From the NCBI RefSeq assembly GCF_014195505.1, contig NZ_JACIBV010000001.1, positions 5,890,001 through 5,954,000 on the forward strand: DNA of 64,000 bases. The letters are read 5' to 3'. This stretch comes from Nonomuraea dietziae. GTDB lineage: Bacteria; Actinomycetota; Actinomycetes; Streptosporangiales; Streptosporangiaceae. The position numbers and the translations under genes were made by a program. The notes beneath the pieces were generated by a model. It was not told the origin of the DNA, ran no database searches, and worked only from the letters and a program-made list of their open reading frames with translations. Below, piece after piece: positions 35,102-43,384 of this stretch (positions are counted from its first letter, which is position 1; the number at the start of each line of letters is the position of its first letter).

Positions 35102-35365
35102 ATGAGCGCCGTACCAGAGGACATCGCCGGACACGCCGCCGTCCTACGGGAGGACGCGCTCGCGCTGTCCGAGTGCGCCGAGCGGCTGCGCGCGATCGAG
35201 GCCAGGCTGGAGGAGGCGGGGGCGGCGCCGCCGTGGCTGCGCGACTCGGTGCGGGCCCATCTGGCCGCCTGCGCCATGGCCTCCGCCGACGTGGCGGAGG
35301 CCGCGGCATGGCTACGCCGTTACGCCGCCGTCACGCTGCCAGGTGGACGGTCCGCGCGGCGCTGA
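35102..35365 (+). CDS. Small helical protein of unknown function
   Basis: 87 residues, Ala/Glu/Arg-rich and probably all-helical (EDALALSECAERLRAIEARLEEAG...ASADVAEAAAWLRRYAAV). GGAG lies 7 nt before the ATG, 13 nt after the lipase-like gene, so it is likely the last gene of the P450/dioxygenase operon. The size and heptad-like pattern resemble WXG100-type helical proteins, but no WxG motif is present. Confidence 0.6.
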   Translation: MSAVPEDIAGHAAVLREDALALSECAERLRAIEARLEEAGAAPPWLRDSVRAHLAACAMASADVAEAAAWLRRYAAVTLPGGRSARR

Positions 35366-35491
35366 GCCCCGACTCCACCGCCGCCTCGATCCACGCGTGC
35401 CATCTTTCTGATCGCTTTGAGTGACGGATGCGCCAAGAGCGCGGTCCGGTCATGCTCCTTGCACGGCCATGGGATCGCTGTCGCCAAACTA

Positions 35492-35541
35492 TGGAATGGA
35501 TGATTCCGTTCTGCTATAGTTGGAACAGAACAAACCGTTCC
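35492..35541 (+). promoter_or_regulatory. Promoter and two inverted repeats before the epoxide hydrolase gene
   Basis: A good -10 TATAGT (35515-35520) is preceded by TGGAAT 17 nt upstream. GGAAT-gatgg-like arms (GGAAT and ATTCC, 35493-35507) overlap the -35. GGAAC and GTTCC (35522-35541) lie over the expected start of transcription. This is the layout of a repressed promoter, but no regulator gene is adjacent. Confidence 0.5.
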
Positions 35542-35562
35542 GGAAGTTGGAGAGGAACCATC

Positions 35563-36645
35563 ATGGCTGAGATTCGCCCCTTCCGCGTCGAGATCCCCCA
35601 GGCCGACCTGGACGACCTGCAGGCGCGGCTGGCGCTGACCCGCTTCACCGACGAGGTCGAGGGCGCGGGTTCCGACTACGGCGTGAGCGTCGAGTGGGTC
35701 AGGTCGATGGTCGACTACTGGCGCACCGGCTACGACTGGCGCGCGTGGGAGGCCAAGCTCAACGCCCACCCGCAGTTCACGACGGAGATCGACGGGCAGA
35801 ACGTCCACTTCATCCACGTGCGCTCCGCCAAGCAGGACGCGCTGCCCCTGATCCTCACGCACGGCTGGCCCGGCACGGTCGTCGAGTACCTCGACGTGAT
35901 CGAGGACCTCTCCCAGGACTTCCACCTGGTCATCCCCTCAATGCCCGGCTTCGGGTTCTCGGGGCCGACCAAGGAGAAGGGCTGGAACCGCTTCAGGATC
36001 GCCAGGGCGTGGGCCGAGCTGATGGCCCGCCTGGGCTACGAGCGCTACGGCGCGGTCGGCAACGACGCGGGCTCGTTCGTCTCACCCGAGGTCGGCAGGG
36101 TCGACTCCAAGCACGTCGTCGGGGTGCACGTCACCCAGATCTTCTCCTTCCCCTCCGGCGACCCGGCCGAGCTGCAGGACCTGACCGAGCAGGAGCAGGC
36201 GGCGATGGCGCACCTGCAGTGGTTCTGGGAGAACATGGGCGCCTTCAACCAGTTGCAGTCGCAGTCGCCGCAGACCCTGGCCCACGCCATCGCCGACTCG
36301 CCCGCCGGGCTGCTCGGCTGGATGGGCCAGCTCATCGGCGGCCACCTCGACCGCGACTTCACCCTGACCAACATCGCGATCCACTGGTTCTACGGCACCG
36401 CGGGCTCCTCCATCCGCCTGTACTTCGAGGACGCCAAGGCCGAGCACCCCGCGGAGCCGACCACCGTGCCGATCGGGCTGGCCGGATTCGCCAACGACTT
36501 CCAGTCGATCCGCCGCTTCGCCGAGCGCGACCACAAGAACATCGCGCAGTGGAACACCTACGACACCGGCGGCCACTACGCCGCCCACGAGGTGCCCGCG
36601 GTCCTCGCGGGCGACGTGCGGGCCTTCTTCACCAGCCTTCGCTGA
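35563..36645 (+). CDS. Epoxide hydrolase
   Basis: 360 residues, microsomal-type epoxide hydrolase family with the N-terminal EHN domain (RPFRVEIPQADLDDLQARLALTRF). Oxyanion motif HGWPG, nucleophile Asp in GNDAGSF, and a C-terminal catalytic His in TYDTGGHYAAHEVP. It hydrolyses an epoxide to a diol in the cytoplasm. AGAGGAA precedes the ATG. It follows the oxylipin operon by about 200 nt under its own promoter; fatty-acid epoxides made by the P450 would be plausible substrates, but this is inference from position. Confidence 0.9.
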   Translation: MAEIRPFRVEIPQADLDDLQARLALTRFTDEVEGAGSDYGVSVEWVRSMVDYWRTGYDWRAWEAKLNAHPQFTTEIDGQNVHFIHVRSAKQDALPLILTHGWPGTVVEYLDVIEDLSQDFHLVIPSMPGFGFSGPTKEKGWNRFRIARAWAELMARLGYERYGAVGNDAGSFVSPEVGRVDSKHVVGVHVTQIFSFPSGDPAELQDLTEQEQAAMAHLQWFWENMGAFNQLQSQSPQTLAHAIADSPAGLLGWMGQLIGGHLDRDFTLTNIAIHWFYGTAGSSIRLYFEDAKAEHPAEPTTVPIGLAGFANDFQSIRRFAERDHKNIAQWNTYDTGGHYAAHEVPAVLAGDVRAFFTSLR

Positions 36646-37408
36646 GGAGATGGCCGAGCATGGAGGTGTGGGCGGGGCGCCAGCCGAGGATCCGTCTGGT
36701 CTTCTCCGAGGAGACCTGCTGGTCCCTGGTGAAGAGGTCGGCGAGGCGGCCCAGCTCGGCGGCGGCCTCCTCGACGGGCCACGAGGCGGTCCTGCCGTCG
36801 CCGAGCACCCCGGCGAGCGCGTCCAGGCGCACGGTCTCGCTCATCCCGTGCCAGACGGTGCCGGGGGCGGCGCGCTCGGCGACGGCGACGTAGAGCGCGG
36901 CGAGGTCCTCGACGTGCACGACGGGCCAGCGCACCCCTGGCTCGCCGATGTAGACGCCGGCGCCGCGCTCGGCCGACTTCGGGGCCAGCAGGTCGTGCAC
37001 GAGGCCGCCGGCGTTGCCGTACACCAGACCGGGTCTGATGACCCTGCCGCCCGCGGCGAGGACGCGCCGCTCGGCCTCGGCCCTCCAGGACACGAGCGGG
37101 TGCGGGTCGGGCTCGCTGTCCTCGTCGGTAAGGCCGCCGCCCAGCACGGCGGCGCCGGTCGTGTGGAGCAGCGGGGCGCCCGAGGCCAGCAGGGCGTCCA
37201 CCCCCGCGAGGTCCGCCTCCTCACCGAGGGGAGGGCCCGCGTGGACGACGAGGTCGAAGCCCTTCGCCGCCGACTCCAGGGACGAGGGGTCGCGCAGGTC
37301 GCCCGGCACGTCCGCGCGCAGGGCGGACATCCTGTGCCCCGCCTTGGCGAGGGCGGCGGCCACGGCCGAGCCGATGTATCCGGACGCGCCGATGATCAGA
37401 ACATTCAT
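36629..37408 (-). CDS. NAD-dependent epimerase/dehydratase (SDR family)
   Basis: 259 residues, extended SDR. N-terminal nucleotide site VLIIGASGYIGSAVAAAL, with later GRVIRPGLVYGNAGG near the usual YxxxK region and VVHVEDLAALYVAV. AGGAG lies 6 nt upstream of the ATG. Its ATG overlaps the stop of the oxidoreductase gene (ATGA), so both are cotranscribed. The substrate is unknown, perhaps a sugar or small carbonyl compound. Its 3' end overlaps the convergent epoxide hydrolase gene by 17 nt. Confidence 0.87.
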   Translation of the reverse strand: MNVLIIGASGYIGSAVAAALAKAGHRMSALRADVPGDLRDPSSLESAAKGFDLVVHAGPPLGEEADLAGVDALLASGAPLLHTTGAAVLGGGLTDEDSEPDPHPLVSWRAEAERRVLAAGGRVIRPGLVYGNAGGLVHDLLAPKSAERGAGVYIGEPGVRWPVVHVEDLAALYVAVAERAAPGTVWHGMSETVRLDALAGVLGDGRTASWPVEEAAAELGRLADLFTRDQQVSSEKTRRILGWRPAHTSMLGHLLSEGW

Positions 37409-38484
37409 GAGATCTCCTGAGAAAGGCCGGTCGAGGCGGACCGCTCGATGGTCGCCAGCAGCCGGTGAAGGCGGAGTGCGGTGTCGAAGCCGGGGTGCGG
37501 CGGACGTCCTTCGGAGACGGCCCTCGCGATCTCCAGGTACACGGCCGCGACGCTCGCGGCGGGGCCGGAGGAGATGCCCGAGGGAGTCGATCGGTAGCGC
37601 TCGGGGACGGCGAGCGGCGCGCCGTCCAGGGTGATCTCCCAGTCGGCCCAGTGCATGAACATGCCTGGCTGGACGGGCGTGACGGTCAGCGTGCCCTTCG
37701 CTCCCACGAACTTCAGCAGGAAGCCGTCGGGCACGGCCCTGTCGCCGCCGTGGACGGTGACCGACGCGTGGGCGCCGCTCTCCAGCAGCCCGTGCAGCAG
37801 CACGTGGCTGGGCACGCCGCTGGGAACGCTCCGCCCGGTGCCCGCGACGAGCACCTGGTCGTGCAGGCGGGGAAGGCGCGCGGAGACCTCTGTCAGCCGG
37901 CCGGCGACCCTGTCGAGCGTCGCCAGGAAGTGACCCGCCATGATCGTCAGGACCGACTGGCCCAAGGCGGGGTCGGTGCTCCAGGCCAGTTCGGGCCTGA
38001 TCGTCGCGCCGCCCAGGGGATCGCCCGCCGCGACCATGACGGCCGATTCCAGCGCGCCGATCCTGCCCTCGGCCAGCAGGTCGCCGACGAAGCGGGCACC
38101 GGGCGAGTGGTAGCCCTGCAGGCACACCGCGTGGACCACTCCAGCGGCCGTGGCGGCCTCGGTCAGCTCCCTCGCCTCGTCGGCGTTCACGCCCAGCGGC
38201 CACTCGGAGAGAACGTGCTTGCCCGCGTCGAGCGCGGCCCTGATCACCTTGGCGTGCTCGGGCACCTTCACCGAGACGACGACCAGGTCGACGTCGGGGT
38301 GGGCGGCGAGTTTCCCCGCGTCGGCGAAGGCGTGCCGCACGCCGTGGTCGGCGGCCGCCCTGTCCGCGCTGGCCTGGTTGGTGGTCGCCACCGCCGTCAC
38401 CTCGAACTCGGCCAGCCCGGCGAGCGCGGGCAGATGTGACGCCCCCGCCCAGCCGCTCGCCCCCACGACCCCGACTCTGATCAT
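37405..38484 (-). CDS. Gfo/Idh/MocA-family oxidoreductase
   Basis: 359 residues. Rossmann N-terminus RVGVVGASGWAGASHLPAL, the family EKP-type motif as HVLSEWPLGVNADEARELTEAA, and a C-terminal alpha/beta sheet domain. It is an NAD(P)-dependent oxidoreductase on a sugar or cyclitol-like substrate. It is divergent from a TetR regulator whose paired sites lie in the shared promoter. Confidence 0.88.
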   Translation of the reverse strand: MIRVGVVGASGWAGASHLPALAGLAEFEVTAVATTNQASADRAAADHGVRHAFADAGKLAAHPDVDLVVVSVKVPEHAKVIRAALDAGKHVLSEWPLGVNADEARELTEAATAAGVVHAVCLQGYHSPGARFVGDLLAEGRIGALESAVMVAAGDPLGGATIRPELAWSTDPALGQSVLTIMAGHFLATLDRVAGRLTEVSARLPRLHDQVLVAGTGRSVPSGVPSHVLLHGLLESGAHASVTVHGGDRAVPDGFLLKFVGAKGTLTVTPVQPGMFMHWADWEITLDGAPLAVPERYRSTPSGISSGPAASVAAVYLEIARAVSEGRPPHPGFDTALRLHRLLATIERSASTGLSQEIS

Positions 38485-38507
38485 GCGCGTTCCTCTCACC
38501 AGTTGTG

Positions 38508-38571
38508 TACCTGTCGGTATGAAACTAGGGCAGCGAAGACCGGGGTTCAAGGGGTAATGTACCGATAGGTA
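38508..38571. promoter_or_regulatory. Paired TetR operators in a divergent promoter
   Basis: TACCTGTCGGTA (38508-38519) and TACCGATAGGTA (38560-38571). The second is the reverse complement of the first except at one base, and each is itself nearly palindromic (TACC...GGTA). They flank the gap between the oxidoreductase and the TetR gene and fit autorepression plus control of the divergent operon. Confidence 0.65.
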
Positions 38572-38594
38572 AAAAATTTCTGAGGGGGTACGGC

Positions 38595-39185
38595 ATGCCA
38601 GGCGGTCGCCCGCGCTCATTCGACGCAGACGCTGCCCTCGACAGAGCGCTCGAGGTGTTCTGGCGGCAGGGCTATGAAGGCACGTCGCTGTCGGACCTGA
38701 CCGAGGCGATGGGCATCAACAGGCCCAGCCTCTACGCCGCCTTCGGCAACAAGGAGGAGCTGTTCGGCAGGGTGCTCGACCGCTACCTCGAAGGGCCGGG
38801 CGCCTTCGCCGCCGACGCGCTGGAGGCGCCCACCAGCCGCGAGGTCGTCGAGCGCCTGGTCCTCGGGGCCGTCGAGCTGACGACGGGAGACCACACGCCG
38901 CGCGGCTGCCTCAGCGTGAAGAGCGTGCACGCCTGCGGGCCCGACTCCGCGCCCGTACGGCAGGACGCGGTCGGGCGCAGGAAGGCCGGGGAGGCGGCGC
39001 TGCGCAGGCGGCTCGAGCGCGCCACCGACCTGCCCCCTGGAGCCGACCCAGGCGTCATGGCGGGACTGGTCCACACCATCACCGACGGGATCGCCGTCCA
39101 GGCGGCGGGCGGGCGCGGGCGCGAGGAGCTGCGGCAGGTGGCCGACCTGGCGCTGCGCGCCCTGCTCGGGTCAGATCAGCGCTGA
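38595..39185 (+). CDS. TetR-family transcriptional regulator
   Basis: 196 residues. The N-terminal helix-turn-helix (about 5-55: GRPRSFDADAALDRALEVFWRQGYEGTSLSDLTEAMGINRPSLYAAFGNKEELF) is followed by a TetR C-terminal ligand domain. This subfamily (GRPR...GRP SLYAAFG) often controls oxidoreductase operons. Divergent from the Gfo/Idh-epimerase operon, with paired operators between them. Confidence 0.93.
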   Translation: MPGGRPRSFDADAALDRALEVFWRQGYEGTSLSDLTEAMGINRPSLYAAFGNKEELFGRVLDRYLEGPGAFAADALEAPTSREVVERLVLGAVELTTGDHTPRGCLSVKSVHACGPDSAPVRQDAVGRRKAGEAALRRRLERATDLPPGADPGVMAGLVHTITDGIAVQAAGGRGREELRQVADLALRALLGSDQR

Positions 39186-39189
39186 GAAA

Positions 39190-39726
39190 TCAGTAGAGCC
39201 TGCCCACGTGCGCGAGCGCCTGCTTCAGCAGCACACCCTGCCCGCCGGTCATCTCCTGCTGCACCATGGGCGAGGCCGCCTCCTCCGGCGTGAACCAGAC
39301 GAGGTCCAGCGCGTCCTGGCGCGGGCGGCAGTCGCCGGCGACGGGAACGATGTAGGCCAGGGAGACGGCGTGCTGGCGCGCGTCGTGGTACGGCGTGACA
39401 CCCGGCGTCGGGAAGTACTCGGCGACGGTGAACGGCTGCGGTGAGGCGGGGATGTGCGGCAGCGCCACAGGGCCGAGGTCCTTCTCCAGGTGGCGCAGCA
39501 GCGCGTCGCGGACCCGCTCGTTGTGGAGCACCCGTCCCGAGACCAGTGCCCTGCTGACCGTGCCGTCCGAGCCGATACGCAGGAGGAGGCCGACGTGGGT
39601 CACGATGCCGGTGTCGTCGAGGCGCACCGGCACGGCGTCGACATACAGGATCGGCAACCGCTCCCGCATGGACTCCAGTTCTTCGGGAGCAAGCCAACCT
39701 GGCGCCGTTTCGGTCTTTTCGGTCAT
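39190..39726 (-). CDS. NUDIX hydrolase (DUF4916 type)
   Basis: 178 residues from the ATG at 39726 (MTEKTETAPGWLAPEELE). The pattern LPILYVDAVPVRLDD...VGLLLRIGSDG and the C-terminal QHAVSLAYIVPVAGDCRPRQDALDLVWFTPEEA match the actinomycete DUF4916/NUDIX group. A classic Nudix box GX5EX7REUXEEXGU is not visible, so catalytic activity is uncertain. Convergent with the TetR gene (4-nt gap). Confidence 0.75.
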   Translation of the reverse strand: MTEKTETAPGWLAPEELESMRERLPILYVDAVPVRLDDTGIVTHVGLLLRIGSDGTVSRALVSGRVLHNERVRDALLRHLEKDLGPVALPHIPASPQPFTVAEYFPTPGVTPYHDARQHAVSLAYIVPVAGDCRPRQDALDLVWFTPEEAASPMVQQEMTGGQGVLLKQALAHVGRLY

Positions 39727-39830
39727 TGGCTGATCGTACGTCCCCGCGCCCGTCCTGTAGGGGACGGACTCGGGGTCAGCCGGGGAAGTCCCCGATGGGC
39801 CAGGGGATACGGGCCCGCGAAACTTCAACC

Positions 39831-40457
39831 ATGACGAACAGAACCGCGGTGGCCACGCTCGTCGCCGCCCCGCTCCTCCTCCTGGCCGGCTGGGCCGTCA
39901 TGAAACTGGCCTGGGTCCCCTACAGCCACTCGCTCCCGTGGAGCGAGGCGCTGGCCGTGTGGACCGCGGGGCACGTGTTCTATTTGGCCGCCTACGTCGC
40001 GTTCGTACCGGTCATCCTGACGCTCGGCCGCCTGGTGAGCGAAGGGTCGGGCACCGGCGTCAAGCTCGCCTCGGGCGCTCTCACGGCGCTCTCGCTGGTG
40101 GGCGTCGGCGGCTTCGTCGGCCAGATGGTCATCGACCTGGCCGTCGGCTTCCAGGCAGGTCACCGGGAGGCGATGAGCGCCGTGAGCGCGGGTTTCAAGG
40201 CCTACCCCGGCGTCTCCGTCCTGTTCTACGGTCTGGTGCCCTCGCTCTACCTGGCGGGCATCGTCCTGCTCGTCGTGCTGGCCGCGGTCCTGCGCAGGGT
40301 CGGCGTGGCCGTCGCCCTCGCCGTCCTGCTGTCGGGCGTCCTCATCGGCAGCCAGGACGTGGCGCTGATGACCGCGGGCACGGTCGGCCTCTGCCTCGGG
40401 CTCGGCGCGCTGGCCCTGGCCCTGCGCGGACCCGCCCTCTCGCCGTCGCCGAGCTAG
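39831..40457 (+). CDS. Multi-pass membrane protein, unknown function
   Basis: 208 residues with about six hydrophobic helices (ATLVAAPLLLLAGWAVMKL; VFYLAAYVAFVPVILTLGRLV; VLFYGLVPSLYLAGIVLLVVLAAVL). It has no motif I recognise. It starts about 100 nt from the divergent NUDIX gene, without a clear ribosome-binding site. Confidence 0.75.
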   Translation: MTNRTAVATLVAAPLLLLAGWAVMKLAWVPYSHSLPWSEALAVWTAGHVFYLAAYVAFVPVILTLGRLVSEGSGTGVKLASGALTALSLVGVGGFVGQMVIDLAVGFQAGHREAMSAVSAGFKAYPGVSVLFYGLVPSLYLAGIVLLVVLAAVLRRVGVAVALAVLLSGVLIGSQDVALMTAGTVGLCLGLGALALALRGPALSPSPS

Positions 40458-40485
40458 CGGTCCTGGTGGCCGCGTCGGCGACCGG

Positions 40486-41772
40486 TCAGCGTGGTGTGAG
40501 TCTCGGGATGCGCCACTCGCCGCTCAGCACCTCGGGGGCGGGGCCGTACATGCGGATGACGATGACGAAGGGGCCGTCGGGGGCGGGCAGCCAGTTGCTC
40601 GGGCCCTCGGCCGGGCGGTCGCGCTGGACGTACAGGGTCAGCCCGCCGTCGTCGTCGTAGACCAGGCCGGGGGTGTGGTCGCCGATCGAGTAGCGGTCGA
40701 TGGGGTTCTCCACCAGCAGCCGCTCGGGCAGGTGGTACATCGTGGCCGACCAGAAGAACCGCACGGGCGGCAGCCGTCCAGCGGGGAAGTGGATGACGTA
40801 GTCCTTGCGCGAGCCGTCGGGTCTGTCGCCCTCGCTGTCCTTCAGCCATCCGGCGTAGAAGGCCTCCTCGGGCGGCAGGCCGTACAGGCCCTTGTCCACG
40901 CCGACCGCCCGGGTCAGGTAGTCGTCGCCGTGCTGGGCGCGGGTGCCGAACCAGCTCGCGGAGTGGTCGGGGGAGGAGTCGGCCTGTTCCAGCGCGTCCC
41001 TGCCGTCGGCGATGCCCTGCTCCAGCGCCTCGCGCAGCTCGGGCGAGGGGGAGAAGGAGCCCCCGCCGTCCACGCCGATCGAGGCCAGCCTGTCGCGGAT
41101 GCCCTTCTCGCTGGGAAGGACGGGGAAGAAGTGCAGCAGGAAGTCCAGGTAGGTGAAGAACTCGACGCTGTCGAGCACGTCCTCGCGCCAGGTGGGCCAG
41201 TGGGGGTGGCTCACGGCAGGCGGTGGCACGGTGCCGAGGTAGGTGTGCAGGGGGCGCAGGTCGTAGCTCCGCTGGACGGCGCGCAGCGCCTTGACGTCGC
41301 CGGGGCCGGCCAGGTAGGTACGGCCGAGCACGCCGACCAGATAGCTGTCGGCGTGGAACACCTGGTCGACGCCCTTGGGTGTGGAGCGGTCCCAGTCGGG
41401 CCCCGCGATCAGGTAGGTCCCCGGGCCCTTGCCTGTCGCCCTGGATCCGACGAAGCCGATGTAGGAGGTGTCAAGGTCGTGGAAGGGCAGCACGTAGTAG
41501 CGGTCGATGGCCGGCACCGTCAGGACGTACGGCTCGGTCCGCACGGCCAGCCACGCCCACGAGAACGGCGTGTCGCTGTTCGGCAGTGTCACGTCGATGT
41601 CGTGCGGGGTGAAGGGCTCGGCGTAGTGGCGGAAGCGGCCGAACCCGCCCACGTAGCGGGGATCGTCGACGTCGATCGCCTGCTTGTACATGGTCCGGTA
41701 GTTCATCAGCATCGGGAAGCCGTAGATCCAGCCCTCCGCGGCGATCCGCCGCGCCTCTGCCCTGTCCACCAT
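40486..41772 (-). CDS. DUF1254/DUF1214 domain-containing protein
   Basis: 428 residues. The N-terminal DUF1254 region (EGWIYGFPMLMNYRTMYKQAID...NSDTPFSWAWLAVRTEPYVLTVP) and the C-terminal DUF1214 region (RFFWSATMYHLPERLLVENPIDRYSIGD) are both clear. Family members occur in bacteria and giant viruses, and the biochemical role is unknown. GGAGG is 8 nt before the ATG. No signal peptide is visible, unlike many family members. Confidence 0.88.
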   Translation of the reverse strand: MVDRAEARRIAAEGWIYGFPMLMNYRTMYKQAIDVDDPRYVGGFGRFRHYAEPFTPHDIDVTLPNSDTPFSWAWLAVRTEPYVLTVPAIDRYYVLPFHDLDTSYIGFVGSRATGKGPGTYLIAGPDWDRSTPKGVDQVFHADSYLVGVLGRTYLAGPGDVKALRAVQRSYDLRPLHTYLGTVPPPAVSHPHWPTWREDVLDSVEFFTYLDFLLHFFPVLPSEKGIRDRLASIGVDGGGSFSPSPELREALEQGIADGRDALEQADSSPDHSASWFGTRAQHGDDYLTRAVGVDKGLYGLPPEEAFYAGWLKDSEGDRPDGSRKDYVIHFPAGRLPPVRFFWSATMYHLPERLLVENPIDRYSIGDHTPGLVYDDDGGLTLYVQRDRPAEGPSNWLPAPDGPFVIVIRMYGPAPEVLSGEWRIPRLTPR

Positions 41773-41818
41773 GACCGCACCTCCATCGGGCTTTCATAGG
41801 GAAATGCCCGGATGTTCG

Positions 41819-41840
41819 CCTTCCCCGCTCCCGCGGAAGG
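41819..41840 (-). terminator. Possible terminator after the GDPD gene
   Basis: CCTTCC-C-CGC and GCG-GAAGG form an imperfect stem immediately after the phosphodiesterase stop on the minus strand. Confidence 0.35.
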
Positions 41841-42818
41841 TCAAGTCATCGCCACGGCGGCGGTGTCCGGGTAGTCGGTGACGAACGCGTCCACCCCGAG
41901 ACGGAGGTGGGCGCGGTACTCGGCCGGCGCGTCGCCGTGGTCCCAGGGCAGCGGCCCTCGCCGCAGCTCGGCCGGCAGGAAGCGGTTCTCGTCGCGGAAG
42001 GTGTAGACACCGATCTTGAGCCCGGCCGCGTGCGCGTCCCGCACCAGCGTGGTGGGTGCCGCCGAGGCGCCGTCGGGGCCGAGCGGGATCACCGAGGACT
42101 TGTCGGGGCCGATCCACTGGGCGTACTCCGCGATTCTCGCGAGCCCTTCGGGACGCATCATGTCGGCGTAGGTCGCCGGATCCCCCGCGACCTCCAGGTC
42201 GTACGGCCGGCCCGCCGTGCCGAGCGCCTGCCAGAGCGGCACCCGCAGCTCCTTGGCCACCCGGCGCAGGCTGGAGGGCTCGAACGACTGGATGACGATC
42301 CGCTCCTGCCGGCTGTCGGCGACCGTCTCGATGAGCGGCTCCTCCAGCGGCAGTCCGATCGACCTGAAGTAGGTGGGGTGCTTGGTCTCGGGGAACACGC
42401 CGACCTCGCGCCCGTGCCGTAGCGACAGCCTCTCGGCCAGGTCGAGCACCTCCTGGAAGGTCATCACCTCGTGGACGCCGTCGTACACGGTGGCCCGCCG
42501 GCGCAGCTCGGGCAGCCGCTCGACCGCCCGCAGGGTCTTGAGCTCCGCCAGTGTGAAGTCCTCGGTGAACCAGCCCGTCACCTCGAGGCCGTCGATCATC
42601 TTGGTGGTGCGGCGTCCCGCGAACTCGGGACGCCGGGACACGTCGGTGGTGGAGGAGATGTCGTTCTCGTGCCTGACGACCAGCACGTGGTCCTTGGTGG
42701 GCACCAGGTCGGGCTCGATCCAGTCGGCGCCCATGGCCACCGCCAGCTCGTAGCTTCCCGCGGTGTGCTCGGGGCGGTGACCTGCCGCACCCCTGTGTCC
42801 GATGATGATCGCTCGCAT
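41841..42818 (-). CDS. Glycerophosphodiester phosphodiesterase
   Basis: 325 residues, TIM barrel. The GDPD signature IIGHRGAAGHRPEHTAGSY is followed by the metal-binding EPD (IEPDLVPTKDHVLVVRHEN). No signal peptide, so probably cytoplasmic. It hydrolyses glycerophosphodiesters to glycerol 3-phosphate and an alcohol. Divergent from a STAS gene. Confidence 0.93.
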   Translation of the reverse strand: MRAIIIGHRGAAGHRPEHTAGSYELAVAMGADWIEPDLVPTKDHVLVVRHENDISSTTDVSRRPEFAGRRTTKMIDGLEVTGWFTEDFTLAELKTLRAVERLPELRRRATVYDGVHEVMTFQEVLDLAERLSLRHGREVGVFPETKHPTYFRSIGLPLEEPLIETVADSRQERIVIQSFEPSSLRRVAKELRVPLWQALGTAGRPYDLEVAGDPATYADMMRPEGLARIAEYAQWIGPDKSSVIPLGPDGASAAPTTLVRDAHAAGLKIGVYTFRDENRFLPAELRRGPLPWDHGDAPAEYRAHLRLGVDAFVTDYPDTAAVAMT

Positions 42819-42972
42819 GCCAATTATGGTAAGGACCGAAATATCCGATACCGAATCCTATGAACATCCTGTGTGGACCTCACAGACGGAGCGAGGGCGA
42901 GTACCATCCCTGATGGTCATGCCCGTGGGATCTTCTCCGTGCGCCCGTGCGCTCCCCCCACCGGAGGTCCAG

Positions 42973-43335
42973 TTGGAGGCGTTGAGCCTGTCGTGTCAGC
43001 AACTGCCGGGCGTCACCCTGATCCAGGTCGGCGGCCAGCTCGACGTGACCAACGACACGCAACTCGAGGCGTTCGTCCTGCAGGCCCGCCGACGGCTCTC
43101 CGACCATCTCGTGTTCGACCTCGGTGAGCTGACGTTCATGGGCAGCAGCGGCCTCAGGGTGGTGCTCGACGCCTACCGCGCGGGCGCCGGCCACGGAGGC
43201 GCGGTCTATCTGGCCGCGCTGCAGCCCGAACCGGCCAGGCTCGTCGAGATCACCGGCGCCGGGCGTCATCTGCGGGTCTGCGCCACCGCTCTCGAAGCGC
43301 TCACCCACGCCCTCGCCGCGCGCATCACTGAGTGA
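42973..43335 (+). CDS. STAS-domain anti-sigma factor antagonist (1 of 3)
   Basis: 120 residues from the TTG at 42973, with GGAGG 5 nt upstream; ATGs at 42913 and 42919 would give a proline-rich extension not seen in the family. STAS core: LIQVGGQLDVTNDTQLEAFV, then LVFDLGELTFMGSSGLRVVLDAYR with the phosphorylatable Ser of GSSG. It would bind an anti-sigma/serine kinase (RsbW/SpoIIAB-like) and free a stress sigma factor. No cognate kinase lies in this window. Confidence 0.87.
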   Translation: MEALSLSCQQLPGVTLIQVGGQLDVTNDTQLEAFVLQARRRLSDHLVFDLGELTFMGSSGLRVVLDAYRAGAGHGGAVYLAALQPEPARLVEITGAGRHLRVCATALEALTHALAARITE

Positions 43336-43384
43336 TCCGCCTGATCAGAGGTGTGGAGCCGGAGAGTTGGGGCATCGGAGACCG

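Noticed and set aside
41994..42100. Arg/Pro-rich frames within the GDPD gene
   Set aside because: No motif; antisense to conserved GDPD sequence.
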